Shown: positions 8,560 to 17,234, numbered from the stretch's first letter. The stretch is DNA of 64,000 bases from Actinomyces timonensis DSM 23838 (GCF_000295095.1 NZ_JH806633.1:743625-807624), one strand, 5' to 3'. Numbers and translations are program-made. Notes: generated by a model not told the origin, from the letters alone.

Positions 8560-9954
8560 TCAGGCCTCGGCCCCGGGGGCCACGAGGCGGGGGGCGAGGT
8601 CCTCCTCGGGGCACTCCCAGGTGGCGGCGTCGGCGGGCACCTGCTCACCGGAGCGGATGTCCTTGACGGAGTCGCCCTCCCCGGGGGCGCCGGGGAACCA
8701 GACGAAGGGGATGCCGCGCTTGTCCGCGAAGCGGATCTGCTTGCCGAACTTCGCGGCGTTGGGCGCGACGTCGGCAGCGATCCCCCGCTTACGCAGGGCG
8801 TCGGCGATGGCGTCGGAGTCGGCGCGGTGGGCCTCGTCGGTGACTGCCACGAGGACGGCGGTGGGCACGGCGCGGGAGACCTCGATGAGACCAGCGCTGA
8901 TGACGCGGGCGAGGAGGCGGGACACGCCGATCGAGATGCCCACGCCCGGGAAGGTGCGCTTGCCGTTGGAGGCGAGGGAGTCGTAGCGCCCGCCGGAGCA
9001 CACCGAGCCGAGGTCCTCGTGGCCGGCCATGAAGGACTCGTAGACGGTGCCGGTGTAGTAGTCGAGGCCGCGGGCGATCTTGAGGTCGGCGATGATCGCG
9101 CCGGGGCGCCGCAGGTTGGCGGTGTCGAGGAGGCCCCCGAGCTCGGCCAGGCCCTCGAGGAGCATCTCGGAGGGGGCGGCCTCGCCCAGGGCGGTGCGCA
9201 CGGCGGCGTCGATGGCCCTGGGGCTGGTGCCGGTGATGGTGGCGAGGTCGAGGGCGCGCTCGGCCTGGTCCGCGGTGAGGCCCGCGGCGCTGGTGAGCTC
9301 TGCGGCCACGGCGTCGCGGCCGATCTTGTCGAGCTTGTCGACGATGCGCAGGACCTCGATGAGCTCGTCGTCGCCCACGCCGATGGACTGGTAGAAGCCC
9401 TGGGCGACCTTCCGGTTGGACACGTGGATGGTCACTGGCGGGATGGGCAGGGCGGCGAGGGCCTCGTGCATGATGAGCGGGATCTCGACGTCGTTGTGCA
9501 GCGGGAGGGCGCCGTCGCCGACGATGTCGATATCGGCCTGGATGAACTCGCGGAAGCGGCCGTCCTGGGGGCGCTCGCCGCGCCAGACCTTCTGGATCTG
9601 GTAGCGCTTGAAGGGGAAAGTGAGGGTGCCGGCGTTGTCGAGGACGTAGCGGGCGAAGGGGACGGTGAGGTCGAAGTGGAGGGCGAGGCGCTTGGCGGGG
9701 TCGGCCTCCTCGGAGTCGGCGGGGTCGGCCTGGAGGCGGCTGAGGAGGTAGACCTCCTTGGAGGTCTCCCCCTTGCGGGCGAGCTCGGCCAGGGGCTCGA
9801 CGGCGCGGGTCTCGATGCCGGAGAAGCCGTGCAGCTCGAAGGTGGTGCGCAGGACGTCCAGGAAGGACTGCTCGACGATGCGGCCCGCGGGCAGCCACTC
9901 GGGGAATCCGGACAGGGATGATTGCGCCTGACGCGCCTGAACGCTCGATGCCAT
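8560..9954 (-). CDS. hisS: histidine--tRNA ligase
   Basis: Class II synthetase that charges tRNA-His, 464 residues, slightly longer than the usual 420-430. Motif 2 is at about 115-146 (RYQIQKVWRGERPQDGRFRE). The histidine-binding signature ARGLDYYTGTVYE is at 294-306 and motif 3 GVGISIGVSRL at 337-347. The C-terminal anticodon-binding domain follows. ATG 9954 is taken as start; ATG 9963 (MPAM) is equally possible because neither has a clear ribosome binding site. It lies between the hydrolase gene and the GTPase pair, all transcribed leftward. Confidence 0.95.
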   Translation of the reverse strand: MASSVQARQAQSSLSGFPEWLPAGRIVEQSFLDVLRTTFELHGFSGIETRAVEPLAELARKGETSKEVYLLSRLQADPADSEEADPAKRLALHFDLTVPFARYVLDNAGTLTFPFKRYQIQKVWRGERPQDGRFREFIQADIDIVGDGALPLHNDVEIPLIMHEALAALPIPPVTIHVSNRKVAQGFYQSIGVGDDELIEVLRIVDKLDKIGRDAVAAELTSAAGLTADQAERALDLATITGTSPRAIDAAVRTALGEAAPSEMLLEGLAELGGLLDTANLRRPGAIIADLKIARGLDYYTGTVYESFMAGHEDLGSVCSGGRYDSLASNGKRTFPGVGISIGVSRLLARVISAGLIEVSRAVPTAVLVAVTDEAHRADSDAIADALRKRGIAADVAPNAAKFGKQIRFADKRGIPFVWFPGAPGEGDSVKDIRSGEQVPADAATWECPEEDLAPRLVAPGAEA

Positions 9955-9997
9955 GGCGGGCATTGTGTCACGGCGCGCTCGCCAGATGGAGGGCGTA

Positions 9998-10825
9998 TCA
10001 GGCGTTGCGATCCCCACCACGGATCTTGGCCTCGGCGAGGTAGGGGTTGCCGTGGTGCTCGTGCTCCATGGTGGTGACGGCCCCGTGCCCGGGCAGCAGG
10101 ACGGTCTGCGGGGAAACGGCACTGGCCAGGAGGCGCAGGGTGGCCCACATCTGGACCTGGTCGCCGCCGGGCAGGTCGGTGCGCCCCACGGAGCCCTTGA
10201 AGATGACGTCGCCCGCCAGGGCCATGAGGTAGTCGTGCTCCTCATCGGCGTGGCTGGGGTCGTCGTCGAGGACCTCGGCCTCGGTGAGGAGGTAGTTGTC
10301 GGCCAGGGGGGCGTTGAAGAAGAAGAGAGTGGAGCCCTCGGTGTGGCCGGGGGCGGGGATGGCCTGGAGGCCGAGGCCGGGGATGATCTCGAAGGCGGCG
10401 CCGAATCCCTCGGCGGGGAAGGCGCGGACGTCGGCGGGGCGCCGCCAGGGGGTGCCGGCCATGTCGGCGAAGCCCATGCCGTTGGCGCTGATGGCGGTGG
10501 CGGCGTCGGGGTCGTCGAGGCGGTAGAGGTCGGGCTGGGGGACGTAGACGGGGACGGAGGCCTCGGGGGCGAGCGGGTCGGTGATGGCGAGCATGTCCTC
10601 GGCGCGGGCGGCCTCGATGAGGGCGGCGGTGTCCCAGACGTGGTCGGCGTGCCCGTGGGTGAGGAGGATCGCGCCGAGGCTCAGCTTGTTGGAGCGCAGC
10701 AGCGCCATGGCGCCGCGCACGGAGCCGGCCCCGGGGTCGACGACGAGTGCCGGTCCCCCGGGCGCGGGGGCGAGCACGTAGCAGTTGGCGGCGAAGACGG
10801 GTGCGATCGTGCGCTCAAGGATCAT
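9998..10825 (-). CDS. MBL-fold metallo-hydrolase (glyoxalase II-like)
   Basis: 275 residues with the metal-binding motif THGHADH (56-62), a second His region near 160 (APGHTEGST) and later Asp/His ligands (GDVIFKGSVGRTD, PGHG). This is the layout of glyoxalase II-type hydrolases that bind two metal ions. The gene lies 43 nt upstream of hisS on the same strand, an arrangement common in actinobacteria. The substrate cannot be deduced; thioester hydrolysis is the family default. Confidence 0.85.
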   Translation of the reverse strand: MILERTIAPVFAANCYVLAPAPGGPALVVDPGAGSVRGAMALLRSNKLSLGAILLTHGHADHVWDTAALIEAARAEDMLAITDPLAPEASVPVYVPQPDLYRLDDPDAATAISANGMGFADMAGTPWRRPADVRAFPAEGFGAAFEIIPGLGLQAIPAPGHTEGSTLFFFNAPLADNYLLTEAEVLDDDPSHADEEHDYLMALAGDVIFKGSVGRTDLPGGDQVQMWATLRLLASAVSPQTVLLPGHGAVTTMEHEHHGNPYLAEAKIRGGDRNA

Positions 10826-10872
10826 GGGTCCAGGCTAGCGCGGACGTGGTCGAGCGCGCGGGGTGCCATTCG

Positions 10873-11004
10873 CACCGACAGGTGCGCGCAGCACCGAGGG
10901 ATGCGAGCAACACCGACGGGTGCGCGCAGCACCGTGGGGTGCGTTCTCACCGCACCCCACGGTGCTGGAGGCACCTGTCAGTGCAGGAGGCACCCGGCGG
11001 GACC
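10873..11004. repeat. 19-nt-unit inverted tandem array, locus A1
   Basis: Four forward 19-nt units (10873-10891, 10892-10910, 10911-10929, 10930-10948), each starting CACCG and ending near TGCGNGCAG, meet units of opposite orientation from about 10949 (10965-10983 is one). The centre forms a perfect 15-bp hairpin (10929-10943 with 10951-10965, loop TTCTCAC). The first forward core GACAGGTGC (10877-10885) is exactly complementary to GCACCTGTC (10971-10979). The array lies between the TDT transporter stop and the start of the MBL hydrolase gene, both leftward, so it could end transcription or insulate. Confidence 0.75.
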
Positions 11005-11028
11005 CCGCGCACCGCGCCTCTCCCCCGC

Positions 11029-12126
11029 TCAGGCTGGCTCGCGCAGGAGTGCCGTTGCCGCCCCGGCCAGGCCGATACTCACCGTCGCCGTCAGGACGAC
11101 GCAGGCGGCGGTCCCCATCCAGGTGACGGCGGCGACGCCGGTCGAGCCGCCGAGCAGAATGCCCCCGAGCGCGAGAGTGCCGATGGGGAAGGTGGCTCCG
11201 AACCAGCCCGGGGTGAACGGCATGCTGCGGGCGAGGCCGCGCGCGTAGACGAGCAGGCCCCAGGCGATCATGGGCGCGCCGAGGACGAGCATCGCCCAGC
11301 CCCATCCGTTGGCGGCGGCGTCGAGGACTTTGGCCGCGCCGTCGCCCAGCCAGGCGCGGCTCTGGGCGGCGATGGCGACGGCGCCCGCGACCGACTGGCC
11401 GACGATGCCGAGCGGGATGATCGCGGAGGCGGAGGCGGCGAGGGGAAGGGGCGCGCGGCGCAGGGTGGAGCGGTAGGCCGGGATGAAGATGGCCCAGCCG
11501 AGGACGAGGGAGGCGATCCAGGAGAAGGCGGAGATCGCCAGGACGATTCCGCCCAGGATGTGCGGGCAGTGGGCGGCGACGCCGGCGCCGACGGTCGAGG
11601 AGACCATGGGGGCGAGCACGGCGAGGCAGGAGACGAAGCTCGGCTCCGGCTCTGTGCCGCGGCGGCGGCGCAGGAGGTGGAGCCATTCCGCGGCGAGGCC
11701 GATGGCGGTGGCCAGGACCCACAGGACGCCGTCGACCGCCCAGGCCGCAGCGCTCAGACCCGGCAGATGCGCGGGCACGATCGTGGCGGCCGCGGAGCCG
11801 GCGCTCATGGCGCCCATGGCGACGGGCCCCCAGAAGGGCGAGTGGAGGTCGCGTCCGAGCAGGCCGGGGTCGCGCGCCAGGCGCAGGCCGTAGCCGGCGG
11901 TGAGCCCGATGAGCAGCGCCCAGGAGATGAGGAGGACGACGACGGCGAGCGCGGCGGCGCCGGGCAGGCGCTCGGCGCACTGGTGGAGGGTGTTGGCCAG
12001 GATGCCCGTCCCCATGACGGCCGGGTACCAGATGGGCCCGGCGGGAGGGACGGGGAGGGGCCGGGGCTCGTCGGCGGGGTCGGGGTTGACGAGGAGGCCA
12101 AGGCGGGAGTCGCGCACGGAGGGCAT
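11029..12126 (-). CDS. TDT-family transporter (TehA/Mae1/SLAC1-like)
   Basis: 365-residue integral membrane protein with about ten hydrophobic segments. The N-terminal IWYPAVMGTGILANTLHQ and the Phe/Pro-rich FWGPVAMGAMSAGSAAATIV match the tellurite-resistance/dicarboxylate transporter (TDT) fold, which moves anions such as C4-dicarboxylates or sulfite. The start at 12126 (MPSVRDS) precedes the first conserved segment by about 30 residues. The longer open frame to 12447 is basic and unlike the family. The substrate is not determinable. Confidence 0.85.
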   Translation of the reverse strand: MPSVRDSRLGLLVNPDPADEPRPLPVPPAGPIWYPAVMGTGILANTLHQCAERLPGAAALAVVVLLISWALLIGLTAGYGLRLARDPGLLGRDLHSPFWGPVAMGAMSAGSAAATIVPAHLPGLSAAAWAVDGVLWVLATAIGLAAEWLHLLRRRRGTEPEPSFVSCLAVLAPMVSSTVGAGVAAHCPHILGGIVLAISAFSWIASLVLGWAIFIPAYRSTLRRAPLPLAASASAIIPLGIVGQSVAGAVAIAAQSRAWLGDGAAKVLDAAANGWGWAMLVLGAPMIAWGLLVYARGLARSMPFTPGWFGATFPIGTLALGGILLGGSTGVAAVTWMGTAACVVLTATVSIGLAGAATALLREPA

Positions 12127-12266
12127 CGTGGCACGCGGGCGGCGCGCTGCGGCAACGAGAGCGCCGTGCGACGGCTCACGCCGGGTGCGCCCCGGGCTGT
12201 GCGGCCAGGAGGAACTGTTTGCTGACACCTCTGACAAGGTCCAACGCCATCGACGACGATGAGGCC

Positions 12267-12902
12267 ATGAGCAACGACACGCCCCGCTCCCCCTCCGTCT
12301 TCGAGCGCCCCACGCGGACGCTGGCTGGCCGTCTCCTCCTGCGCTCGATGAACCTCGGCCATCGCCAGGTGTATGCCTGGGGCCTGCGCGCCGCGGAAGT
12401 CGGCGCGAGCGACCGCGTCCTCGACATCGGCTGCGGTGGAGGGGCACTCGTGCGCAGACTCCTGCGCCTGACCCGGGCGGAGGTCGGCGCTGTCGACCAC
12501 GCGCCCGCAGCGATCGAGGCGACCCGCCGGCTCAACCGCGCCGCCGTCGCCTCCGGCCGCCTGCGGGTGCTCGAGGCGGGCGCGGAGGCGCTGCCCTTCC
12601 CCGACGCGTTCTTCGATGTCGTCACAGCCTCGGAGACCGTGTACTTCTGGCCGGACCTCGCGGCGGGGCTGGGTGAGGCGCGCCGCGTCCTGCGCCCAGG
12701 AGGGCGCCTGCTCATCATCAACGGGTTCGCCGACGCCCGCGCCGCTGGTTCCTGGTCCGACCGGCTCGGCATGCGGGTGCCGGACGGCGACGAGCTCACC
12801 CGCGTGGCCGAGGGCGCCGGTTTCGACGAGGTCAGGATCGACATCCACCCCCGTCGCGGCTGGCTGCGCTGCGTGGCCACGCTCGGCCAGTCAGAGCGCT
12901 GA
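12267..12902 (+). CDS. class I SAM-dependent methyltransferase
   Basis: 211 residues. SAM-binding motif I is VLDIGCGGG (51-59), followed by an acidic residue in VGAVDHA, then ALPFPDAFFDVVTASETVYF and ARRVLRPGGRLLII, the classic Methyltransf_11 order. The start is uncertain. ATG 12267 has only GAGG nearby, while TTG 12219, in frame and 16 codons upstream, has a perfect AGGAGG at about 12208. The first codons from 12219 have lower third-position GC, so 12267 is preferred. Substrate unknown; divergent from the TDT gene. Confidence 0.85.
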   Translation: MSNDTPRSPSVFERPTRTLAGRLLLRSMNLGHRQVYAWGLRAAEVGASDRVLDIGCGGGALVRRLLRLTRAEVGAVDHAPAAIEATRRLNRAAVASGRLRVLEAGAEALPFPDAFFDVVTASETVYFWPDLAAGLGEARRVLRPGGRLLIINGFADARAAGSWSDRLGMRVPDGDELTRVAEGAGFDEVRIDIHPRRGWLRCVATLGQSER

Positions 12903-12946
12903 GGCGGCGGCTCACGCGAGCATAGGCAGCCCGTTGCCCCGGCCAC

Positions 12947-13612
12947 TTAGGGCGTGGGCCAGGCGAACTCCCAGCCCAGCGAGGCGGAGATGTCGGCCAG
13001 CGCCGCCATCATGAGGGGGGCGGCGAGGAGGGCGCTGGCCCGTGGCGCCTCGGGCAGGACGGTGGCGGCCCTCTCGAAGAGCACGACCATGGGCCGTCCC
13101 GTCATCGTCGACTCCGTCCACAGCCCGTCCACCGGCCCTTGGCCGTCGCTGGGCTCGGCCCGGGCGATCTCCCGCGCCCAGGCGCGGCAGGTGTCCCGGG
13201 GCGCCGCCATGAGGGAGTGGCTGGCGCCGTGGCGCAGGAGCCACGGCGAGTCCTCGGCGAGCAGGGCGAGGAGGCGCAGTGGGCGGGTGGGTACGAAGGT
13301 GGTCGCGGAGATCCCGGCGCCCATGGGGTCGATCCGGCGCTGGGTCTGGAAGACCTCGGCCACCGCCGTGCGCAGGTCGGTTGCCGTGTAGAGGACCCCG
13401 CTGCCGGGGTGCTCGCCGACGGGCCCGGGGTGCGGGTCCCAGCGCATGGTGGGCAGCGGCCCGTAGGTCCGGAAGGCGTTCCAGGCGGACGGGTACTCCC
13501 CCGCCGTGCGGTGGATCCGCCAGAGTGGACCGGGGTGGTGGTGGATGTCCTCCGGCCCGATCGAGAGCGGGAGCTCTGGGCGGCTGGGGTTCTTCGGCGC
13601 GTCGAGGGGCAT
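12947..13612 (-). CDS. RES-domain toxin (NAD+-degrading type II toxin)
   Basis: 221 residues matching the RES family, named for conserved Arg, Glu and Ser. The Arg is in LWRIHR (R32). The Glu is in VLYTATDLRTAVAEVF (E86). The Ser is probably in DGLWTES. RES toxins such as mycobacterial MbcT consume NAD+ by phosphorolysis and arrest growth. The gene lies 22 nt downstream of an Xre/DUF2384 antitoxin. ATG 13612 starts just before the conserved domain; an upstream GTG/ATG at 13672 would overlap the antitoxin gene. No obvious ribosome binding site precedes 13612, so translation may depend on the antitoxin cistron. Confidence 0.85.
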   Translation of the reverse strand: MPLDAPKNPSRPELPLSIGPEDIHHHPGPLWRIHRTAGEYPSAWNAFRTYGPLPTMRWDPHPGPVGEHPGSGVLYTATDLRTAVAEVFQTQRRIDPMGAGISATTFVPTRPLRLLALLAEDSPWLLRHGASHSLMAAPRDTCRAWAREIARAEPSDGQGPVDGLWTESTMTGRPMVVLFERAATVLPEAPRASALLAAPLMMAALADISASLGWEFAWPTP

Positions 13613-13634
13613 GGTCAGCGGCGCGGGCCAGGTG

Positions 13635-14213
13635 TCAGGCGGCGCGGGCGGCGGCGTCGAGCAGGGCGACAACGGGCTCGGCGCCTCCCCCGAGGAGGAG
13701 GTGGTCCACGGGGCTGCGGCCCCCCAGCGACTCGTCCGGCGAGGTCATGATCGTGGCGACGTCGATCCCCGCCAGGTCCCCGGGGATCCGGGGGGTGATC
13801 TCGCCCAGGCGGGGCAGGGCCCGGCCGGAGGCGAACTGCCAGCGCCAGTAGCGCTTGCGCCCGCCGATCATCGTGGAGGCCAGTGGCGTGGAGGCGGCGC
13901 GGTGGGAGAGCCTGGAGGGGCTGATGCCGAGCTCCTGCGCGGTCTGCGCCGCCGACAGGGTGAGCTCGAGGGACCGGTTGATGACCATCTCGGCGTGCCC
14001 GGTGGCCAGCCGCGCGGCGTCCTTGCCCGTCCAGGACCGCAGGCGGCCGGGCTCTGCCAGGCCGCCGTGCTCCATGAGGTCGGCGACCATGGCCTGGTCC
14101 ACGGCCATCCCGCGCGGCGAGCGGCGCAGCATGGCCTGGAGCTGGCGGGCGTAGGCCTCTTCGTCGTAGTCGAGGCCCTGCTCGGCGTAGACATCCGCGA
14201 CGGTGAGGGTCAT
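13635..14213 (-). CDS. Xre/MbcA/ParS-type antitoxin
   Basis: 192 residues. A helix-turn-helix-like centre (AAQTAQELGISPSRLSHRAA, about 87-106) is followed by a C-terminal toxin-binding segment of DUF2384 type (SLGGRSPVDHLLLGGGAEPV). It should bind and silence the RES toxin encoded next, and repress its own promoter. ATG 14213 has a textbook AAGGAGGAG site. A palindrome suitable as operator lies 35-60 nt upstream. The first about 80 residues are longer than in minimal antitoxins of the family. Confidence 0.85.
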   Translation of the reverse strand: MTLTVADVYAEQGLDYDEEAYARQLQAMLRRSPRGMAVDQAMVADLMEHGGLAEPGRLRSWTGKDAARLATGHAEMVINRSLELTLSAAQTAQELGISPSRLSHRAASTPLASTMIGGRKRYWRWQFASGRALPRLGEITPRIPGDLAGIDVATIMTSPDESLGGRSPVDHLLLGGGAEPVVALLDAAARAA

Positions 14214-14248
14214 CGGGCTCCTCCTTCTCCCCAGTGGCTCCCATGGCT

Positions 14249-14274
14249 GCGCAACTGATTTTACTCAGTTGCGC
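14249..14274. promoter_or_regulatory. palindromic operator of the RES/Xre operon
   Basis: Perfect 10-bp inverted repeat GCGCAACTGA-TTTTAC-TCAGTTGCGC, 36 nt upstream of the antitoxin start. A second short palindrome GCGCA-ATTA-TGCGC (14271-14284) overlaps its right end and contains CATAAT on the minus strand, a candidate -10 element. The position fits autorepression by the antitoxin complex. Confidence 0.75.
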
Positions 14275-14349
14275 AATTATGCGCCAGCCCCCGCCGGCGA
14301 CGGCCTCCCCGCGTTGGAGTCAGGTCCCGACGGCGCGCCTGCGCCACCG

Positions 14350-15291
14350 TCACGACGGCGAGCCCGGGCGCGGCAGATCATCCGCGTCGGGCCACGCCGG
14401 GACGAAGGGCTCGGGCAGCGGGACGAACCAGTTCTCGAAGTGCTCGAACTCCTCCCTCCCGCAGGCGATTGGGGCGAGGACCAGCGCCGTGGCGAGCTCG
14501 CCGTCGCACAGGGCGCGGACCCACTCGCCGCACTGCTCGGGGCTGATCGCCACCGGCCCCTCGCCGTCGGCCACCATGCAGCCGATCTGGAGCATCGCCT
14601 GCACCGCCAGTGTCTCGGCACAGGTGCGGGCGAGGGGGACGCCTGGGCCGATGTCCCCGAGCACGAGGCGGGCCGTGAGGACCTCGCACAGGGAGCGCAG
14701 CTGGAAGATGAACTCGTAGTCGTAGCGGGTCAGCCACAGCCGTGGGAGGCAGTCGATGACGGCGGAGTCGGACAGCTCGCCCACATGCGCGCCCCGGGGC
14801 ATCGCGGACAGCTCGTCGAGGTTCTCGCCCAGCGCCCCGACGAGCAGGTCGGAGCCGAGCGCGAGGCAGCGGGCGGCGGGCTCCCCCAGGAATCGGGATA
14901 CGAGCGGGCTGTACCGGCTGGCAAGGGCCTCGGGGATCTCATCCCAGGCCGGAAGGTCGTCCTGCCCCGCGTCGCCGCCGCCGTCGTCGGCGAATCCCAT
15001 GTCCCCCAAGTCCCCCTGCGCGAGCAGACCGGGCAGGAGGCGGAGGAAGTCGGGGCCGTATCCGGCGGGGAACTCGGGGATCTCCCATTCCAGGGTGTCC
15101 CAGACGCCGGGCTGCTTGTCGCCCCGCACCGTTGTCCGACCCGCCTCGTAGTTGCGCCACGTCTGCTCGGAGACTCCCGAGCGGCTGGCGGCCTCGGCCA
15201 CGCTCAGTCCCAGCTCGAGACGGCGGGCGCGGATCTCGGCCTCGATATCGTCGTCGTAGGGATCGTGCAGAGGGCGGTCCTGGGATGCCAT
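14350..15291 (-). CDS. Xre-family helix-turn-helix protein with uncharacterised C-terminal domain
   Basis: 313 residues. An N-terminal Cro/C1-type HTH spans about residues 20-55 (RRLELGLSVAEAASRSGVSE, then TWRNYEAGR). The remaining 250 residues are acidic and not recognised. They contain CEVLTARLVLGDIG and several Trp/Cys residues, and may form an effector or protein-binding domain. ATG 15291 has GAAGGAGC upstream; the longer frame to 15414 lacks such a site. It is separated from the toxin-antitoxin operon by about 135 nt and may be unrelated to it. Confidence 0.75.
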   Translation of the reverse strand: MASQDRPLHDPYDDDIEAEIRARRLELGLSVAEAASRSGVSEQTWRNYEAGRTTVRGDKQPGVWDTLEWEIPEFPAGYGPDFLRLLPGLLAQGDLGDMGFADDGGGDAGQDDLPAWDEIPEALASRYSPLVSRFLGEPAARCLALGSDLLVGALGENLDELSAMPRGAHVGELSDSAVIDCLPRLWLTRYDYEFIFQLRSLCEVLTARLVLGDIGPGVPLARTCAETLAVQAMLQIGCMVADGEGPVAISPEQCGEWVRALCDGELATALVLAPIACGREEFEHFENWFVPLPEPFVPAWPDADDLPRPGSPS

Positions 15292-15433
15292 ATGCGCTCC
15301 TTCGGTCGTGGCCTTCTCGGCTGCCCGGTGCGGGCGCTCAACGGATGCCGTCGCCACCAGCCTACTGAGTGGGGCCGGGAGGCGTATCGATCCCGGCAAG
15401 GGCTCGGAGTTCAAGGGGCTTGCGGGTAGGCTC

Positions 15434-15464
15434 GGTGCGCTGGTGCCTCCCGGACCAGCGCACC
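15434..15464 (+). promoter_or_regulatory. inverted repeat in the leader of the DUF349 gene
   Basis: Perfect 10-bp repeat GGTGCGCTGG-N11-CCAGCGCACC, ending 82 nt upstream of the DUF349 start. TAGGCT at 15427-15432 just before it resembles an actinobacterial -10 box, which would place the hairpin at the mRNA 5' end. It could be an operator or an attenuator-like hairpin. Confidence 0.45.
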
Positions 15465-15546
15465 ACCACCCGGCCGGCCAGGCCGGGCGCGAACGGAACA
15501 GGGATCAGGATCCTCCCTCGCCCCGTCAACCACGAAGGAGCACAAC

Positions 15547-17175
15547 GTGACTGAGCAGACGCAGCCCGCCACCGAGCTGGAGCCCACCGCCACGTCAGAG
15601 TCGGAGCCCGCCTCCGCCACCACCGAGACCACCCCCGCGGAGCCGGCTAAGGCGGCCAAGGCGGCGGAGGCCACTCAGGCCGCAGAGCCCACCGAGCCCG
15701 CCGCTGAGCAGGAGACCCCCACGGAGGCGGTTCCCGCCGAGGAGGCAGCGCCTGAGGAGGCCGCCGAGCAGCCCGCCGCCCAGGAAACCGCCGAGCCTGC
15801 CGCCGAGGAGACGGCCCCCGCCTCGGGCGCCGAGCCCGCCAGCGCCGCCGACGGCGCGCAGGACGCCACCCCCACCCCGGCCGACCAGCCCTCGCCCACC
15901 ATGGCGAACGAGGCGCCGATCGACCCCGAGGAGGCCATGGACGCCGCCAAGTGGGGCCGCGTCGACGGCGAGGGCAAGGTCTACGTCCAGGACGGCGGCG
16001 TCGAGCGCGAGGTCGGCCAGTTCCCGGACGCCCCGATCGCCGAGGCCATGGCCTTCTACGTGCGCCGCTACCTCGACCTCAAGGCCACGATCGACCTCTT
16101 CGCCACGCGCCTGCCCCAGCTCTCCGTCCACGACATCGACACGACGATCTCCTCGATCGAGGCCTCGCTCGTCGAGCCGGCCGCCGTCGGCGACCTCGAG
16201 GGGCTGCGCGCCCGCTTCTCCGCCCTGCGCGGGGTCGCCACGGAGCGCCGCGAGGCGGTGGCCGCCGAGCGCGCCGCCGCCAAGGAGCAGGCCCTCAAGG
16301 ACCGCACCGCCATCGTCGAGCGCGCCGAGGAGATCAGCGCGCAGGACCCGGCGCGCACCCAGTGGAAGAACTCTGGCGCCGAGCTGCGCGCTCTGCTGGA
16401 GAAGTGGAAGGAGGCCCAGCGCCGCGGGCCGCGCCTCGACCGCCCCACTGAGGACGCCCTGTGGAAGCGCTTCAGCCACGCCCGCACCGCCTTCGACCGG
16501 CACCGCCGCCAGTTCTTCTCCGAGCTCGACGCCAAGCAGTCGCAGGTCAAGGCCGCCAAGGAGGCCCTCATCAAGCGGGCCGAGGAGCTCTCGGGCTCCA
16601 CCGACTGGGCGGGCACCTCCGCCAAGTACCGCGGCCTCATGGACGAGTGGAAGAAGGCAGGGCGCGCCTCGCGCAAGGAGGACGACGCCCTGTGGGCCCG
16701 CTTCCGCGCCGCCCAGCAGGTCTTCTTCGACGCCCGCAAGGCGAAGGACGAGGCCGTCGACGCCGAGTTCGCCGAGAACCTCAAGGTCAAGGAGTCCCTC
16801 GTGACCAAGGCCGAGGCGCTCCTGCCGATCAAGGACGTCAAGGCCGCCAAGAAGGCCCTGCGCCCCATCCAGGACGCCTGGGAGGAGGCGGGCCGCGTGC
16901 CGCGCTCGGCAGTGCGCCGGATCGAGGGCCGCATGCGCGCGGTCGAGGACGCGATCCGCGAGGCGGAGAACGCCGAGTGGCGCCGGACCGACCCGGAGAC
17001 CAAGGCCCGCGCCGAGGGCCTGGCCGGCCAGCTCCAGGACTCCATCGCCGAGCTCGAGAAGGAGCTCGCCGCCGCCCAGGCCGCGGGCAACGCCAAGAAG
17101 GTCGCCGAGGCCGAGGCGGCGCTCACCGCCCGCCGCGCCTGGCTCGACCAGGTCCTGCGTTCCGCCCAGGCCTGA
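15547..17175 (+). CDS. DUF349-domain coiled-coil protein
   Basis: 542 residues from GTG 15547 with AAGGAG upstream. The first about 130 residues are an Ala/Glu/Pro/Thr-rich low-complexity region. Three DUF349-like helical repeats follow (WKNSGAELRALLEKWKEA near 270, AKYRGLMDEWKKAGRASRKE near 360, KKALRPIQDAWEEAGRVP near 432), each with the W-x-x-A-G-R type signature. The C-terminus is coiled coil. DUF349 proteins are widespread in actinobacteria and their function is unknown to me. It is a single gene followed by a terminator. In mycobacteria and streptomycetes a DUF349 gene commonly lies near relA, as here. Confidence 0.85.
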   Translation: MTEQTQPATELEPTATSESEPASATTETTPAEPAKAAKAAEATQAAEPTEPAAEQETPTEAVPAEEAAPEEAAEQPAAQETAEPAAEETAPASGAEPASAADGAQDATPTPADQPSPTMANEAPIDPEEAMDAAKWGRVDGEGKVYVQDGGVEREVGQFPDAPIAEAMAFYVRRYLDLKATIDLFATRLPQLSVHDIDTTISSIEASLVEPAAVGDLEGLRARFSALRGVATERREAVAAERAAAKEQALKDRTAIVERAEEISAQDPARTQWKNSGAELRALLEKWKEAQRRGPRLDRPTEDALWKRFSHARTAFDRHRRQFFSELDAKQSQVKAAKEALIKRAEELSGSTDWAGTSAKYRGLMDEWKKAGRASRKEDDALWARFRAAQQVFFDARKAKDEAVDAEFAENLKVKESLVTKAEALLPIKDVKAAKKALRPIQDAWEEAGRVPRSAVRRIEGRMRAVEDAIREAENAEWRRTDPETKARAEGLAGQLQDSIAELEKELAAAQAAGNAKKVAEAEAALTARRAWLDQVLRSAQA

Positions 17176-17202
17176 TCCGCGCGCCACGCCTCATCACCGG
17201 TT

Positions 17203-17234
17203 GATGCCCGGCACCACCACTGGTGCCGGGCATC
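17203..17234 (+). terminator. intrinsic-type terminator of the DUF349 gene
   Basis: Perfect 14-bp stem GATGCCCGGCACCA / TGGTGCCGGGCATC with a 4-nt loop, 27 nt after the stop codon. Confidence 0.8.

Noticed and set aside
10873-11004. CRISPR array
   Set aside because: Units are 19 nt with no constant repeat and spacer alternation, orientation flips midway, and no cas genes are present.
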